Shown here one piece after another: positions 45,263 to 54,223 of a stretch of 64,000 nucleotides of DNA. The notes below the pieces were generated by a model. That model had not been told where the DNA came from. It made no database searches and saw nothing but the letters and a program-made list of their open reading frames with translations. Numbering within the stretch: position 1 is the first letter of the stretch; each line of letters opens with the position of its first letter. This stretch comes from Kibdelosporangium sp. MJ126-NF4 (GTDB lineage: Bacteria; Actinomycetota; Actinomycetes; Mycobacteriales; Pseudonocardiaceae), in contig NZ_CDME01000011.1 in the NCBI RefSeq assembly GCF_000826545.1, positions 1,142,001-1,206,000 on the forward strand, given 5' to 3'. A program made the position numbers and the translations under genes.

Positions 45263-45490
45263 GTGAATGATTCTCCACTGGCCGCTGCACAGACGAAGCC
45301 CGACAGGAAAGGACGTCCTCCCGGCGCGGGGTGGATCGGCCTCGCGATGATCGTGCTGGGCGTTTTCGGCGCTCTCCGGCATTCCCGGCTGCACCGTGAC
45401 GCCATGGACTGCCGAGACGAGCCGATCTTCCCCAGGGAGGGGATGCCGCCGCTGGACACGGATTGCTCGGGACAATGCTGGCGGATGTGA
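45263..45490 (+). CDS. Small putative membrane protein
   Basis: 75 residues from a GTG at 45263: an N-terminal basic/Pro-rich stretch, one hydrophobic helix GWIGLAMIVLGVFGALR near residues 24-40, then a Cys-containing tail (three Cys, ending DCSGQCWRM). It lies between two minus-strand genes and has no clear homologue that I know. Codon use is acceptable but the case rests on one helix. Confidence 0.35.
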   Translation: MNDSPLAAAQTKPDRKGRPPGAGWIGLAMIVLGVFGALRHSRLHRDAMDCRDEPIFPREGMPPLDTDCSGQCWRM

Positions 45491-45499
45491 GATCCCGGC

Positions 45500-47734
45500 C
45501 TATTTGAACGCACGCACCATCTGCATGACCTTCTCCAGTTCCTTGGACGCGTCATAGGCGCTGCGCAACGGCTCCACGCCGTAGGTCACGGCAATGGTGT
45601 CGGCGAGCATGTCCGGCGGCACTCCGACGATCGACAACTGGGCGTCGGTGAGGGTGCCGCCGAGCTTCTCGTACCGCGTGATGTAGTCGGCCTGGGCCAG
45701 CCACGCCTGCATCTCGTGGGTGACCTTGTCGACCTGTACCTGGTTCACGTCCTGCAGGTAGTGGGTGGTCTCGTGGATCGCCGTCTCGGCGACGGCCTCT
45801 TTGCGGGCGTTCTCCAGGAACAGGTGCCCGTTGCCGGGTGAGCCTTCCACCGCGACGTACAGCCCGCCCAGGTCGGCGTCGATTTTGTTGGCCGCTCTGA
45901 TCTGCAGCGCGTGTTCCTCGCCGAACACCGCGCGGAGCGCGTCGTGGGTGAGCGGGTGCACCCGGTTCTGGGTGCGCAGCCGCTGGAACACCTTCGCCCA
46001 CGCGTCACCGGACACCTTGCGGATCTGCTTCTCCACGGCGACCAGGGCGTGGGGACGGAACGCGGTGGAGTCGCGCAGGGCGAGCATGACCCGGCCCGCG
46101 CCACCACCGGTGCCCGCTCGCCTGCTCGCGCTGACGATCAGCCGGTCCGCACCCGCGCCGGGTACGGCACGGCGGGCCTGGGTGGCGAACTCGACGACGT
46201 CCCCGGTCCCGGCCAGTGCGTGTCCGGCCACGCGCATCGCCTGGAACGCGCGCACCACGGCCACCGCGTCCAGGCCGACCGAGACGAGGTCGAGCAGCAT
46301 CCACCCGAGTTCCGGTTCCTGGCGTGACAGATCGGCCACCGCCGGGTCCAGCGCCACGTTGTTCGCCGACCGCTCGGCGAGGAAGTTGCGAACCGACTCG
46401 GACGCCTGGTATCCGCCCACACCCACGGCGGCCACGGCACCGGCGAGCGCGACACCGCCGCTGGCGAACGTCGCGATCAGACCGGCCGTGATGGCCAGCG
46501 CGGCGACCGCCATGGTCACTGCGGCCTGGTCGGCCTGTTCCTGCTGGATCTTGTTGCGCAGCGCGGTCTGCAGGATCTCGTTCTGCGCGGTGCCGAGGTC
46601 CTGGTTGGTCAGTTCGACGATGTTGGTCAGGTTCCACACCTTCAGGCGTCCACTTTCGACGTTCTCCCTGGTGCGGTCGATGTCCTCGACGACCTGGCGC
46701 AGCTGTCCGCCGACCGCCTGGTCGAACCGGGTGTCGTCGCCGGAGGCCACGGCGGTGAGATCGACGCTGGTGCGTAGGAGGATCGGGTGCTGCACGGCGT
46801 ACCGTTTGCGGAGCTCCTCGCGTTCACGGGACGCCTGGTCGAGTCGTTCCTGCGCCGGGCCGAGGTCGTGGTAGGACGAACTCATCCGCGCCGGGTCCGG
46901 CAGGCCGCCGTCCGGAAGGTCCACATCGGACCGGATCTGGGTGAGGCGCTCCCGCAGCGCGTCGATCTGCCGGTCACGGTCGACCAGGTCACGGGCCGCG
47001 GCCACGAGTGCGTGGCGCGCGGCCGGGTCCACGCACGCGTCGAGCCCGTACCGTCGCAGCTCGGCCTCGGCGATCGTGCGGTTGTGGCGCAGCTCGGCCA
47101 ACGTGATCTGCTTGCCGCGGTTGAGAAACAGCGTGGGGAACCGGTTGGAGACCAGGTCGGTGAGCTGCTCCTCGGTGTCCACTCCGAGCGGACGCAGCCC
47201 GTCGCGGATCATCGTGTCGAGCCGGGTGACCTCGGCGGTGAGCGTCTCCACGGCGGTGGCGACCGGGGCGACCATCTCCGCCGTCGGCGGCGCGCCGTTC
47301 TCCGGCGGATGGGCCTGCGCGTCCCGCATCCGTTCCAGCTCAGCGGTTCTGTCCCGAAGCTCGGTCCGCTTCGTGTCGCGTTCGCCGATCATCTGCAGCA
47401 GCGGTGTCGCCGGGATGGCCTGTCGGAGGGTGGCTTCCTGGTCGGCGGGCAGCGGCTGGACGTCCCGCAGTGTCGCCGACGCCGCCAGCAGTTGGCGTTG
47501 CTGGTCGGTCGGCAGCGTCGCCGCGGGAGCCGCCCCAGGAGTTGTACCGGGGAGCGGGTCGCGCTGGACGACGAACATCCGGCCCATGGCGTTGTTGCCG
47601 CCCACACCGGCCAGCCACGTCCGACGGTCCGGCCGCGGCCCGGTGAGGGGCTGCTGTCCGGTACCCGGCTCGGGGTCCCGCGCGTGCGCATAGCGCATGG
47701 CCTCCATACAACGCCAGCGGTCGCGCCCAGTCAC
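45500..47734 (-). CDS. Injection-system-cargo-like protein with HEXXH metalloprotease domain
   Basis: 744 residues. Near the N-terminus, WLAGVGGNNAMGRMFVVQRD resembles the contractile-injection cargo leader seen in the gene at 38149 (GNxAMxRMxxxQR pattern). The middle (about 90-390) is charged and helical, probably coiled coil. A hydrophobic segment at about 402-440 (MAVAALAITAGLIATFASGG) could insert in membranes. The C-terminal domain has AIHETTHYLQD (H653-E-T-T-H657), with THEMQAWLAQ following at gluzincin-like distance as possible third ligand. So a metalloprotease effector is likely. The start is uncertain: GTG 47734, ATG 47707 or ATG 47698; only the last has GGAGG, and very close. Confidence 0.65.
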   Translation of the reverse strand: MTGRDRWRCMEAMRYAHARDPEPGTGQQPLTGPRPDRRTWLAGVGGNNAMGRMFVVQRDPLPGTTPGAAPAATLPTDQQRQLLAASATLRDVQPLPADQEATLRQAIPATPLLQMIGERDTKRTELRDRTAELERMRDAQAHPPENGAPPTAEMVAPVATAVETLTAEVTRLDTMIRDGLRPLGVDTEEQLTDLVSNRFPTLFLNRGKQITLAELRHNRTIAEAELRRYGLDACVDPAARHALVAAARDLVDRDRQIDALRERLTQIRSDVDLPDGGLPDPARMSSSYHDLGPAQERLDQASREREELRKRYAVQHPILLRTSVDLTAVASGDDTRFDQAVGGQLRQVVEDIDRTRENVESGRLKVWNLTNIVELTNQDLGTAQNEILQTALRNKIQQEQADQAAVTMAVAALAITAGLIATFASGGVALAGAVAAVGVGGYQASESVRNFLAERSANNVALDPAVADLSRQEPELGWMLLDLVSVGLDAVAVVRAFQAMRVAGHALAGTGDVVEFATQARRAVPGAGADRLIVSASRRAGTGGGAGRVMLALRDSTAFRPHALVAVEKQIRKVSGDAWAKVFQRLRTQNRVHPLTHDALRAVFGEEHALQIRAANKIDADLGGLYVAVEGSPGNGHLFLENARKEAVAETAIHETTHYLQDVNQVQVDKVTHEMQAWLAQADYITRYEKLGGTLTDAQLSIVGVPPDMLADTIAVTYGVEPLRSAYDASKELEKVMQMVRAFK

Positions 47735-47810
47735 GTCCTTTCAGGCGGCAAAAAGGGCACACCACTTCCCCGAACGCCATCCGCCTGCGCCCGACGAGCC
47801 CCGCTCGGTA

Positions 47811-48314
47811 CTAGGTGACGGGGCCGGGCTGGAGCACCAGCGCGGGTTTGCCGTCGACCGTCGTCAGGCCGACTTCGAGCCGGGGCAGTCCCGTGGTGCC
47901 AAAGCTCCCAGTGCCGATGCCCAGTCCCATGGTCGACGTGCCGCTACCGCCGCCGGGAAAGCCGACGTTCACGGTGAGGCTGGTCGTGCTGATGGCCGTC
48001 ACGCGGATGGCCGAGTAGCCGACTGTCTTGACGTTCAGCCGGACTGTCGCAGGCTTGGACAACACCAGGACACAGTCGCCGTCGAAGCAGTCCTTGGCGT
48101 TCGAGCTCGGCGGGGCGAGCGGGCGCGGATTCGTGGTCCGAGTCGTCGTCGGGGCACTGGAAGTGGTCGTCGGTGTGGTCGTCGTCGGTGTGCTTGTCGC
48201 GGTAGTGGTCGTCGGGGCCGAGGTCGTCGACGGTGGCTGGGCGGCCGGGTTCTCGCGGCCGCAACCGGTCGCGACCAGGGTGAGAGCGGCGATAACGGTG
48301 ATGTGGCGGCGCAT
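47811..48314 (-). CDS. Small lipoprotein with Ser/Thr-rich linker
   Basis: 167 residues. Lipobox VATGC after a short helix (ITVIAALTLVATGC), so it should be lipid-anchored on the outer face of the membrane. Residues about 24-60 are a Thr/Ser/Pro linker, followed by a Gly/Ser-rich beta domain with one Cys pair (CFDGDC). No known family recognised. Start at ATG 48314; the longer ORF start at 48470 would overlap the importer gene on the other strand. It shares a 101-bp promoter region with the importer operon, where a Zur-like 15-mer sits. Confidence 0.7.
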   Translation of the reverse strand: MRRHITVIAALTLVATGCGRENPAAQPPSTTSAPTTTTATSTPTTTTPTTTSSAPTTTRTTNPRPLAPPSSNAKDCFDGDCVLVLSKPATVRLNVKTVGYSAIRVTAISTTSLTVNVGFPGGGSGTSTMGLGIGTGSFGTTGLPRLEVGLTTVDGKPALVLQPGPVT

Positions 48315-48381
48315 GGACAGGTTGTACCTCCGTCCGTCGGGGACCGGTCCCGCTTGACCCGGACGTTGTTGAACACGATAA

Positions 48382-48396
48382 TGACGATCGTTTCCA
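48382..48396. promoter_or_regulatory. Zur/Fur-like 15-mer upstream of the importer
   Basis: On the minus strand it reads TGGAAACGATCGTCA, matching 11 of 15 positions of the Streptomyces Zur consensus as I remember it (TGAAAATGATTTTCA). It overlaps a wider imperfect palindrome ACGAT-n7-ATCGT and ends 20 bp before the importer start. Tentative metal-responsive operator. Confidence 0.35.
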
Positions 48397-48415
48397 ACTA
48401 GTGTGAGGATCGATC

Positions 48416-49396
48416 GTGAAGCGTGTGGCCCTGTTAGCCGTCGGTCTGCTGGTCGTGGGGTGCTCGGCACCCGTCGCGGAGAGCGGGCCAGCCGACCAGC
48501 GCACGGACGTCCCGGTGGTCGACCGGACGGTCCAGCCGCTGCGGCCCAGCCTCACGGTCACGGTCGCGGGCCGTGAACTGACGCTGCCCAAGCCACCGGA
48601 GCGGATCGTCTGCCTCAACGGACTGTGCGACGACGTCCTGGCCGAACTGGACATCGTCCCGGCCGCGACGAGCAACCCGGTACTGCTGACGCATCCGGCG
48701 CTGCTGGGCGAGCGCGGATCCGCGGTGCCGGTGGTCAAGGGGAGTTTCGGCTCGGAGGACGTGGAGAGCATCAGCGCGCTGCGGCCCGACCTGGTGATCG
48801 GCCTGCCCGGCGTGCACGACCCGCTGCGCCCGGCGATCGAGAAGTTCGCGCCGCTGTGGCTGGTGGAGCCCGCGACCTGGCAGCAGTCGCTGGAGTCGTT
48901 GCGCGCGGTGGGTGCGCTCACCGGCCGCACGGATGCCGCGACCAGGGCTGAGCAGCGGTTCCGTGACAAGCTCGCCGCCGCGGTCACAGCGACGCACCAG
49001 AACGGCCAGGCGAAGCGGAAAGTGCTGGTGATGTACGGCAGCGCGGACTCGATCGGCGTGGACACCGGCCAGTCCCTCAAGGGCGACCTGCTCGGCCAGC
49101 TGTTCACGTATCCCTTCCCCGCCAAGGGAACGGACGCCACGACCGCGAGCAACTACAGCGTCGAGGAACTGCTGGCCAAGCAGCCGGACGTCGTGTTCGT
49201 GTACTCGTTGCTGTTCTCCAGCACGGATCGCACACTCAGTGCCCAACTCGCGGACAACCCGGTGTGGAAACGGATTCCCGCTGTCCAACAAGGACACGTG
49301 TACGAAACGCACGCGAAGCTGTGGGGCTCCGGCCGGGGCACCCGCAGTCTCACGGCGGTGATCGACGAGGCCGTCGCCAAGGTCTCCGCGACTTGA
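48416..49396 (+). CDS. FecB-type substrate-binding lipoprotein (metal chelate importer)
   Basis: 326 residues. Lipobox LVVGCSAP at the N-terminus; class III periplasmic-binding fold with PPERIVCLNG in the first domain, a long connecting helix, and LVIGLPGVHD and FVYSLLFSS in the second. Such proteins capture ferric siderophores, heme, cobalamin or other metal chelates outside the membrane. GTG 48416. Its stop overlaps the permease start (TTGA). It is followed by two permeases and an ATPase without gaps, and faces the RiPP operon. Product of that operon is the candidate ligand (inference). Confidence 0.88.
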   Translation: MKRVALLAVGLLVVGCSAPVAESGPADQRTDVPVVDRTVQPLRPSLTVTVAGRELTLPKPPERIVCLNGLCDDVLAELDIVPAATSNPVLLTHPALLGERGSAVPVVKGSFGSEDVESISALRPDLVIGLPGVHDPLRPAIEKFAPLWLVEPATWQQSLESLRAVGALTGRTDAATRAEQRFRDKLAAAVTATHQNGQAKRKVLVMYGSADSIGVDTGQSLKGDLLGQLFTYPFPAKGTDATTASNYSVEELLAKQPDVVFVYSLLFSSTDRTLSAQLADNPVWKRIPAVQQGHVYETHAKLWGSGRGTRSLTAVIDEAVAKVSAT

Positions 49397-50358
49397 CGCG
49401 AGGAACGTGGGTCGCGCTCAGCGTGTTCGCTGTGGTGCTGGTTGTTGGTTCGCTGATGCTGGGCACGCCCTTCATCGGCATCAACCGGCTCGGCGCGGCC
49501 CTCTCGTCGCCGGGCGGCCTGGAACACGTCGTAGTCGTCGAACTGCGGGCGCCTCGGCTGGTGCTCGGGCTGCTGGCCGGGGCGGCGCTGGGGGTCGCCG
49601 GGCTGATGCTGCAGGAGTCGTTGCGCAACCCGCTGGCTGTGCCGGAACTGCTGGGAGTGTCCGGCGGTTCGGCCGCGGCGGTCACCATCTGTGTCGTGTT
49701 CGGACTGAACGTGCCCGGGGCGCCCCTGGTTCCGGCGCTCGTCGGCGCGGCCGCCGGGGCCGCGCTGACGCTCGTCGCGGTGCGTGGCGCGGTCGGGCCG
49801 GAGGCCACGCTGCTGATCGGGGCGGCGGTGAGCGCCGCTCTGCAGGCGGTGCTGCTGGCCGCCGCGGCCTTGGCGGACGCACGTGACCAGGGCGTTTTGA
49901 TCCGGTACCTGCTGGGCTCGCTGACCGGGACCGACTGGTCCGACGTCCTGGTGGTCGGCGTCGGGTTGGCTGTCCTTGCGCCGCTGGCGGTGTTCTGCCT
50001 GCCCGCGTTGACTGTGCTGCGGCTCGGTGACGAGACCGCGGCCTCCGCCGGGTTGGCCGCCGGGCGCGCCCGTGTCCTGGTGCTCACGGTCGCCTGCCTG
50101 CTCATCGCCGTCGTGGTCGGGTTCTGCGGGCCGATCGCCTGGATCGGTTTCCTCGCACCGCAACTGGCTCGCCTGGTGTCCACGTCCTCGGCGCGCTGGT
50201 CCATGGTGTTCGGTGCGTTGCTCGTCGCCGCCGCGGACCTGGCCGCGCGGACGGTGCTGTACCCGGTCGAGTTGCCAGTCGGCGGGCTGACCGCGGCGGT
50301 CGGTGTCACGGTGGGAGTCCTTGTGGTGGTGCGCAGACGAAGGCGCGTGCGCGCGTGA
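49393..50358 (+). CDS. FecCD-type importer permease, first subunit
   Basis: 321 residues, about 8-10 TM helices. The family signature appears in VELRAPRLVLGLLAGAALGVAGLMLQ and the cytoplasmic coupling region GFCGPIAWIGFLAPQLARL. I start it at TTG 49393, which overlaps the binding-protein stop in TTGA; upstream extension would run into that gene. Its stop overlaps the second permease start in GTGA. Forms a heterodimer with the next gene product. Confidence 0.88.
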   Translation: MTRGTWVALSVFAVVLVVGSLMLGTPFIGINRLGAALSSPGGLEHVVVVELRAPRLVLGLLAGAALGVAGLMLQESLRNPLAVPELLGVSGGSAAAVTICVVFGLNVPGAPLVPALVGAAAGAALTLVAVRGAVGPEATLLIGAAVSAALQAVLLAAAALADARDQGVLIRYLLGSLTGTDWSDVLVVGVGLAVLAPLAVFCLPALTVLRLGDETAASAGLAAGRARVLVLTVACLLIAVVVGFCGPIAWIGFLAPQLARLVSTSSARWSMVFGALLVAAADLAARTVLYPVELPVGGLTAAVGVTVGVLVVVRRRRRVRA

Positions 50359-51329
50359 GATGGCTTGTGGTGTTGATCGTGGTGACGGCAGCGCTCGCGT
50401 TCGTCCAGTTGTTGACCGGGTCGTCGATGTCCCCGGTCACGGCGTGGAAGGCGTTGTCCGGCAACGATGACACAGCCAGGCGGATCATCGTCGAGCTGCG
50501 GGTTCCTCGTGTCCTGGTCGGGCTGGGGGCTGGTGCGTGTCTGGGCGTGGCCGGGATGATCCTGCAGTCGACGTTGCGCAATCCGTTGGCGTCGCCCGAG
50601 GTCACCGGCGTCGGCTCCGGCGCGATCCTCGGTGCGGTCGTCGCCACGGTCCTCGGCGGGGACATGTCCTCGCCGACCGGGATGGTCGTCGTGGCGCTGC
50701 TCGGCGGCCTGCTCGGCGGGGGAGTGCTGTGGCTGGTGGCGTCCGTGCGGGGGCCGGATCCGCTGCGGCTCGCCGTGATCGGCATCCTGCTGTCCGCGGT
50801 GCTTTCCGGTGCGACGCTGATCCTGCTGACCGCACGCCCTCAGCTCGCGGGGGCGATGACCCGGTGGCTGGTCGGGAGCCTGAACGGGCGTAGCTGGGAG
50901 CACTGGACGGCCCTGTGGCCGTGCCTTGCCGCCGGGCTCGGTGGCGCGCTGCTGGTGACGGCGGTGCTTGGTGTCCTCGCCGTCGACGACGACCACGCCA
51001 GGGCCGTGGGCGTCTCGGTGGTGCCGTGGCGCATCGTGGTCCTGATGCTGGCCGTGCTGACCACCTCGGCGGCTGCCGCCAGCACAGGAGCGCTGGTGTT
51101 CGTCGGCCTGCTGGCGCCGCACGCGGCACGGGCGCTGGTCGGCAGTGACCAGCGGATCGCGCTGCCGGTGTCCGCCGTCCTCGGAGCCGCGACTGTCTCG
51201 GCCGCGGACATCGTGGCGCAGAACGCGAATCTCCCGGCAGGCGCGATCACAGCGGTGGTGGGCGCGGTGGTCATGGTGCGGGTGGCGAAACGAACGTCCA
51301 CAGCGACGGTGGGAGGTACCCCCCAATGA
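50355..51329 (+). CDS. FecCD-type importer permease, second subunit
   Basis: 324 residues with 8-10 TM helices. VELRVPRVLVGLGAGACLGVAGMILQ is the family signature and LVFVGLLAPHAARALVG is the coupling segment. Start GTG 50355 overlaps the stop before it (GTGA) and its stop overlaps the ATPase start (ATGA). It pairs with the first subunit in the membrane. Confidence 0.9.
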   Translation: MRWLVVLIVVTAALAFVQLLTGSSMSPVTAWKALSGNDDTARRIIVELRVPRVLVGLGAGACLGVAGMILQSTLRNPLASPEVTGVGSGAILGAVVATVLGGDMSSPTGMVVVALLGGLLGGGVLWLVASVRGPDPLRLAVIGILLSAVLSGATLILLTARPQLAGAMTRWLVGSLNGRSWEHWTALWPCLAAGLGGALLVTAVLGVLAVDDDHARAVGVSVVPWRIVVLMLAVLTTSAAAASTGALVFVGLLAPHAARALVGSDQRIALPVSAVLGAATVSAADIVAQNANLPAGAITAVVGAVVMVRVAKRTSTATVGGTPQ

Positions 51330-52129
51330 TGGATCCGGCGATCGATCCGGTGATCGAGGCAGTGGACGTCACGGTCGGCTTCGGCACGAAAACGGTGCTC
51401 GACAAGGTGTCGGTGACCGTGCAGCGCGGTACGTGGCTGGCCCTGGTGGGGCGCAACGGATGCGGGAAGTCGACGTTGCTGCGTGTCCTGGCCGGTTTGC
51501 TCACACCGCTCGACGGTGCCGTCACGGTCCAGGGGCAGCAGTTGAAGTCCTTGTCCCGCAGGGAGGTCGCGCGCCGAGTGGCGATTCTGTCCCAGTCGAT
51601 GCCGCCTGTCGGCGCGATGACGGTCAGACAGCTTGTGCGGCAGGGCCGGTACGCGGTGCGCGGACCGTTGGGCATGCTGGCCAACGGGCAGGACACGGCC
51701 GAGCACACGGCCTTGGCGGACACGGGAATGCTGGATCTTGCCGACGCGCAGGTGGACCACCTGTCCGGCGGTGAAAGGCAACGCGCCAGGCTGGCGTTGG
51801 CGCTGGCCCAGGACGCGCCCGTGCTGCTGTTGGACGAACCGACAACCTACCTCGACGTGCGGCACCAGCTGGAAGTGCTGGAGCTGGTACGCCGGTTGCA
51901 GCTCGAACGTGGGCTCAGCGTCGTCACGGTTCTGCACGACCTCAGCCAGGCCGCGCGGTACGCGGACCGGATCGTGGCGTTGCGCGACGGCGTGGTCCAC
52001 ACGCAGGGACCCGCCGGTGAGGTCGTCGACGCCGAACTGCTGCACTCGGTCTTCGGTGTGAAAGGCCGGGTGTGGCGCGACGATCTCACCGGCAAGCCGA
52101 TGTGCTCCTACGACACCGCCGCGAACTGA
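51326..52129 (+). CDS. FecE-type importer ATPase
   Basis: 267 residues. Walker A GRNGCGKST, Q-loop LSQSMPPVG, signature LSGGERQRAR, Walker B VLLLDEPTTYLD and His switch VLHDLS. Start ATG 51326 overlaps the permease stop. It closes a four-gene importer operon and its last 22 bp overlap the convergent TIM-barrel gene of the RiPP operon, so antisense interference between importer and biosynthesis transcripts is possible. Confidence 0.93.
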   Translation: MMDPAIDPVIEAVDVTVGFGTKTVLDKVSVTVQRGTWLALVGRNGCGKSTLLRVLAGLLTPLDGAVTVQGQQLKSLSRREVARRVAILSQSMPPVGAMTVRQLVRQGRYAVRGPLGMLANGQDTAEHTALADTGMLDLADAQVDHLSGGERQRARLALALAQDAPVLLLDEPTTYLDVRHQLEVLELVRRLQLERGLSVVTVLHDLSQAARYADRIVALRDGVVHTQGPAGEVVDAELLHSVFGVKGRVWRDDLTGKPMCSYDTAAN

Positions 52130-52869
52130 CGCAGCGTCTCCGCGTCCCGCACCACCGCTTCGACGTCGTCGTCCGGCACGAACTCCAGCAGCACCTCCAC
52201 GTCGTCCTTCGTGGACAGCAGGTCGAAGACCGGCCGCCAGAGATCCTCGCGGGCGGCAAGGGCAAGCCGCTCGGTGTACCCGTCCGGGCCCCACGAGAAC
52301 GCGTGCACCGACGCCAGCGTCGGCAACAACGCGCGGATCTCGGCCAGGCACCGGCCGACGATCGGGGACTCCCTGGGCTGCCAGTGCGCCACCAGGTCCG
52401 CCGGGCCCGCCTCGGCGTACAGGGCCAGCGCCGAGTCGATGTCGTCGGTCAGCGACTCCACGTGGTACTCCACGGTGACCGCGAGTCCCCGGTCCCCGGC
52501 GAGATCGGCGCACCGCCGCAGCGCGGACGTCACCTCGGCGCGGTACTGCGGGCCCGCGTCGGCCGAAGCACGGGTGCCCGCCCAGACCCGGACGCGCCGC
52601 GCGCCCAGCTCCACAGCGGTTCGCACCAGCTCGGGGAACTCGTCCGGGTCGCTGTCGCCCAGTTTGTGGTAGGAGCCGTATGTGCCCACCGCGAGCCCGT
52701 TGTCGTCACAGACCTTGCGCGCGTGCGTGGCCGCGGCGAGATCGCCCGACGGAACGTGGATGTCACCGCCCCATTCCACGATGCCCAGCCCGGCGTCGGC
52801 GGCGATGGCGGCCACGTCCGCGGGAGTTTTGTGCCGCAGTGTCACCGATGCCAGTCCAACCTCGATCAT
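52108..52869 (-). CDS. TIM-barrel sugar phosphate isomerase/epimerase-like enzyme
   Basis: 253 residues of the AP-endonuclease-2/xylose-isomerase-like fold. Metal-site candidates: TVEYHVES (Glu, His), VAHWQPRES, HAFSWG and LLEFVP (Glu). Last gene of the five-gene minus-strand RiPP operon, 16 bp after YcaO. Enzymes of this fold are known from sugar metabolism, while a different TIM-barrel family (DUF692, MbnB) oxidises the methanobactin precursor; that makes a peptide-modifying role thinkable here, but it is not shown by sequence. Start ATG 52869. Confidence 0.75.
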   Translation of the reverse strand: MIEVGLASVTLRHKTPADVAAIAADAGLGIVEWGGDIHVPSGDLAAATHARKVCDDNGLAVGTYGSYHKLGDSDPDEFPELVRTAVELGARRVRVWAGTRASADAGPQYRAEVTSALRRCADLAGDRGLAVTVEYHVESLTDDIDSALALYAEAGPADLVAHWQPRESPIVGRCLAEIRALLPTLASVHAFSWGPDGYTERLALAAREDLWRPVFDLLSTKDDVEVLLEFVPDDDVEAVVRDAETLRQFAAVS

Positions 52870-52885
52870 GACCAGCCTTTCTGTT

Positions 52886-54223
52886 CTACAGGAACGGTGG
52901 GGGAACCAGGACGAGGCCGTTGTCCCAGCCTCGCGCCTCGGTCACCTGCTGCCAGCGGGGCAGCCCGAGATACCGGAACGCGGCGGGAGCGTTGGGCACC
53001 AGTCCGGTCGCACACACCCGGACCACCCGCAACGGCGTCTCGGCGACGTCCGGTGTGGTCAGGTCGAAGGTGGCGATCCGGTTACCCGCCATGCTCTCGG
53101 TGAGCGCCGCCAGGTCACCCGTCGGCAGACTGGAAGCGTCCACAAGAGACGAAGGCTGCGTGAACCGGTGCAGCCACTGGTACTGCACGGCCGGATCCAG
53201 CCAGATCTGCACCTGCGCGCCGAGATCACGCACGCGCCGGAAGTTCTCGCCCGCGTCGGCGAGATAGCCGCGATCCGCGCGGTGTGGCAGGTAGAGCCCG
53301 TCGGCGAGCACTCCGGCCTCGATGGCCTGGAACACCCAGCCCGACTCCTCGAGCAGCCCCAGCGTGAACACCCACGTGTGCACGGCCTCCAGAACCGCCT
53401 TGGTGCAGGCGTGCACCGGGTCGAACCGCGCCGCGCCGCCACCGCCGACGATCCCCGTCTCCGGGTCGATCACCACGGCCGCGACCACCGACACCGGGTG
53501 CTCACTGGGCAACTGGACCAGGTGTACCCGCAGCCGCGAGCCTGCCAGCCGGTCGGGCAGGCCGGGAACCGACGCGATGTCGATTCCCGTTGTCGGCGCG
53601 CCCAGGTGCCACCACAGTTCGAGCGCGTCCCGCTCGACGAGTTCCAGCAGGCCACGCTCGAAGGCGTCACGTTCGCCGACGCCGGTCGCGATGCCCGCGT
53701 AGTTCAGGTGATGCAGCCGTGGCTGCCTGCGTCGTTCACTGGTGTGGTAGTTGAGGTACACCCAGGACGCGGGCGCGTAACAAGGCTCGCCGTTCTCGGT
53801 TCCCAACGCCCAGAACAGTTCCAGGTCCTCGTCGAACGGCCGGTACGGGAACCTCTCAGCCTGGTACTGCCACGGCTCGAAGAAAGGCAGGTCGTCGGGG
53901 CCGAAGACCCGGTGGCCTGCCGCCGTCAGATCACGTGCGCTGGCGAGGTGCAGGCCGGGCGGCACCCGGTTGCCGCAGTACCGTTCGATGGCCTCGCCCA
54001 GCGCCGCGGCTCGGGCGGTCCGCAGGTCGCCGAAGCTGGTGCCGAGGCTGACCCGGTCGGCGGGCCACGCGCCGAGCCTGCGGGCGTCGGCGACCTCGGC
54101 CGTCACCCCGAGGTAGCTCGACGGCATGCCCGGCACGGGTTCGACGTCGACGAGCCGCCGCACGACACCGGTCAGCGGATCGACAAGGGATGAGGTGGCC
54201 AGGGATTCGTTAGAGGGTGTCAC
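52886..54223 (-). CDS. YcaO-domain cyclodehydratase (RiPP azoline-forming)
   Basis: 445 residues. YcaO ATP-binding elements are visible: SLGTSFGDLRTARAAALGEA with GEAIERYCG (residues about 60-85), then ERDAFERGLLELVERDALE (about 190-208), and the Pro-rich C-terminus LVPPPFL, similar to the PxPxP tail of azoline-forming YcaOs. It would activate a peptide amide with ATP and cyclise Ser (the precursor has no Cys or Thr) to oxazoline. The partner leader-binding protein is encoded two genes upstream. GTG 54223 overlaps the CocE stop in GTGA, with GAGGAG upstream. The longer upstream ORF is not needed. Confidence 0.9.
   Translation of the reverse strand: MTPSNESLATSSLVDPLTGVVRRLVDVEPVPGMPSSYLGVTAEVADARRLGAWPADRVSLGTSFGDLRTARAAALGEAIERYCGNRVPPGLHLASARDLTAAGHRVFGPDDLPFFEPWQYQAERFPYRPFDEDLELFWALGTENGEPCYAPASWVYLNYHTSERRRQPRLHHLNYAGIATGVGERDAFERGLLELVERDALELWWHLGAPTTGIDIASVPGLPDRLAGSRLRVHLVQLPSEHPVSVVAAVVIDPETGIVGGGGAARFDPVHACTKAVLEAVHTWVFTLGLLEESGWVFQAIEAGVLADGLYLPHRADRGYLADAGENFRRVRDLGAQVQIWLDPAVQYQWLHRFTQPSSLVDASSLPTGDLAALTESMAGNRIATFDLTTPDVAETPLRVVRVCATGLVPNAPAAFRYLGLPRWQQVTEARGWDNGLVLVPPPFL

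Noticed and set aside
49350..51326. Long antisense open frame (658 residues, minus strand) across the importer permeases
   Set aside because: His/Arg/Gln-rich composition and no domain; it is the reverse shadow of two clear FecCD permeases caused by high GC.
53300..54223. YcaO of the ribosomal-protein-S12 methylthiolation type (housekeeping YcaO)
   Set aside because: The Pro-rich C-terminus, the RRE partner and SagB next door point to azole RiPP biosynthesis.
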